IMG/VR virus record: IMGVR_UViG_3300021960_000345 | Location: 1-29,944 of that record | Strand: one strand, 5' to 3' | DNA: 29,944 bases | Origin: a virus | Shown: positions 29,466-29,944 of the stretch, piece by piece | How the letters are laid out: the number at the start of each line of letters is the position of its first letter | Position numbering within the stretch: the first letter of the stretch is position 1 | The notes under the pieces: model-generated | Seen by the model: the letters and a program-made list of their open reading frames with translations, nothing else | What the model was told of the DNA's origin: nothing | Databases searched by the model: none | Program-made: the position numbers and the translations under genes

Positions 29466-29944
29466 ATGGATATAATAGAACTTTTTATAGATGAAACAGA
29501 TGAAGTATCAGGAATTGAAGCTATTAGCGTAGTCGAAAACCCTGCTATTGAATCAGACTTTATAGCATTAAAAAACCAAGAGTTTAAACTAGCAGAAGTA
29601 GACAAAGAAAAGAAGATACTTATGGGTGCTGCTTTAATTCCAAACAAACCTATTTACAGGGTAAGCGGAGAACAAGAGTATTATATATACTTTTCTAAAG
29701 ATACGGTTCGTAAAGCATCGGAATTATTTTTTATAAAAGGTAACCAAAACAACACAACTTTAGAACATCAATTAGAACTTAAAGGATTAACTGCGGTAGA
29801 AAGTTGGATAGTAGAATCAGAACAAGATAAAAGTAGAATGTACGACTTAGACGTACCTATTGGGACTTGGATGGTATCTATGAAAGTAAATAACGATGAT
29901 GTCTGGAAACAAGTTAAAGAAGGTAAAGTAAAAGGGTTCTCTAT
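29466..29944 (+). CDS. XkdF-like prohead protease, N-terminal part (3'-truncated)
   Basis: The frame continues to the window end; 159 complete codons are visible. MDIIELFIDETDEVSGIEAI at the start, VVENPAIESDFIALK (22-36), LMGAALIPNKPIYR (52-65), TLEHQ (98-102, with H101) and VKGFS (155-159, with S159) are the XkdF-like serine protease pattern; the His and Ser are the presumed catalytic pair. It would trim the scaffold and capsid proteins during head maturation. The window ends just after the catalytic Ser, and the expected C-terminal helical, scaffold-like tail is most likely the fragment at 1-318. It lies after the tape measure, preceded by a third copy of the repeated leader motif (29452-29468). 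Confidence 0.8.
   Translation, partial: MDIIELFIDETDEVSGIEAISVVENPAIESDFIALKNQEFKLAEVDKEKKILMGAALIPNKPIYRVSGEQEYYIYFSKDTVRKASELFFIKGNQNNTTLEHQLELKGLTAVESWIVESEQDKSRMYDLDVPIGTWMVSMKVNNDDVWKQVKEGKVKGFS

Noticed and set aside
1-29944. Lysogeny module, tRNA genes, CRISPR array, insertion sequence, retron or diversity-generating retroelement
   Set aside because: No integrase, repressor, reverse transcriptase, tRNA-like fold or spaced direct repeats were seen in reading the sequence and the frames. Absence from an incomplete genome is not proof.

Overview
The window is almost all of a tailed-phage genome (siphovirus type), or the matching part of a prophage, from a Bacteroidota host, most likely a flavobacterium. 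The evidence is low G+C by eye (about one third), AT-rich ribosome binding regions without Shine-Dalgarno sequences, promoters of the TTTG-N19-TAnnTTTG type, and many protein families that I recognise from Bacteroidota phages. Every gene I can support lies on the + strand. Genes are tightly packed, and most neighbours overlap by 1 to 30 bases (ATGA or TAATG junctions), which suggests translational coupling. I see no tRNA, rRNA, CRISPR array, insertion sequence, integrase, lytic repressor or DNA polymerase.

Layout. 1-5900: C-terminal end of a prohead protease/scaffold-type protein, major capsid protein, tail tube protein, portal, head-tail connector and small virion proteins. 4855-9170: tail-fibre or appendage proteins, ending in a 1090-residue LamG-containing protein. 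9170-10586: lysis cassette (several small membrane proteins, an M15 peptidase endolysin, a 3-TM holin-like protein). 10590-18400: early region starting at a strong promoter, with a NinG-like nuclease, an ERF-type annealase, an SSB-like DUF3127 protein, a DnaB/RecA-type ATPase, a sigma-like factor, a RecE-type PD-(D/E)XK nuclease, a DNA methyltransferase, a protein resembling only the DNA-binding domain of DnaA, and many small unknown genes. 18454-19896: terminase small and large subunits. 19897-20124: a one-gene unit with its own promoter and terminator (moron-like). 20658-29429: tail assembly chaperone pair with a predicted -1 frameshift, tail terminator-like and neck proteins, large repeat-containing and baseplate-like proteins, and the tape measure. 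29466-29944: N-terminal half of an XkdF-like prohead protease.

The last gene (protease N-terminus, cut just after its probable catalytic serine) and the first open frame (acidic, coiled-coil C-terminal tail directly before the capsid gene) look like two parts of one gene. The window is therefore probably a circularly permuted genome opened inside this gene. The two ends are not in frame if joined directly, so a short piece is missing.

How it works together. Early genes copy and recombine the DNA with the help of the host polymerase (no phage polymerase is seen). The sigma-like factor and the repeated leader motifs suggest phage control of transcription or translation. Terminase packages DNA through the portal, and six intrinsic terminators divide the strand into expression units, including one directly after each of the two most abundant virion proteins. 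The most notable single observation is the T_TTT_TTT slippery site that joins the two tail-chaperone frames. No wholly new defence or mobile system was found.
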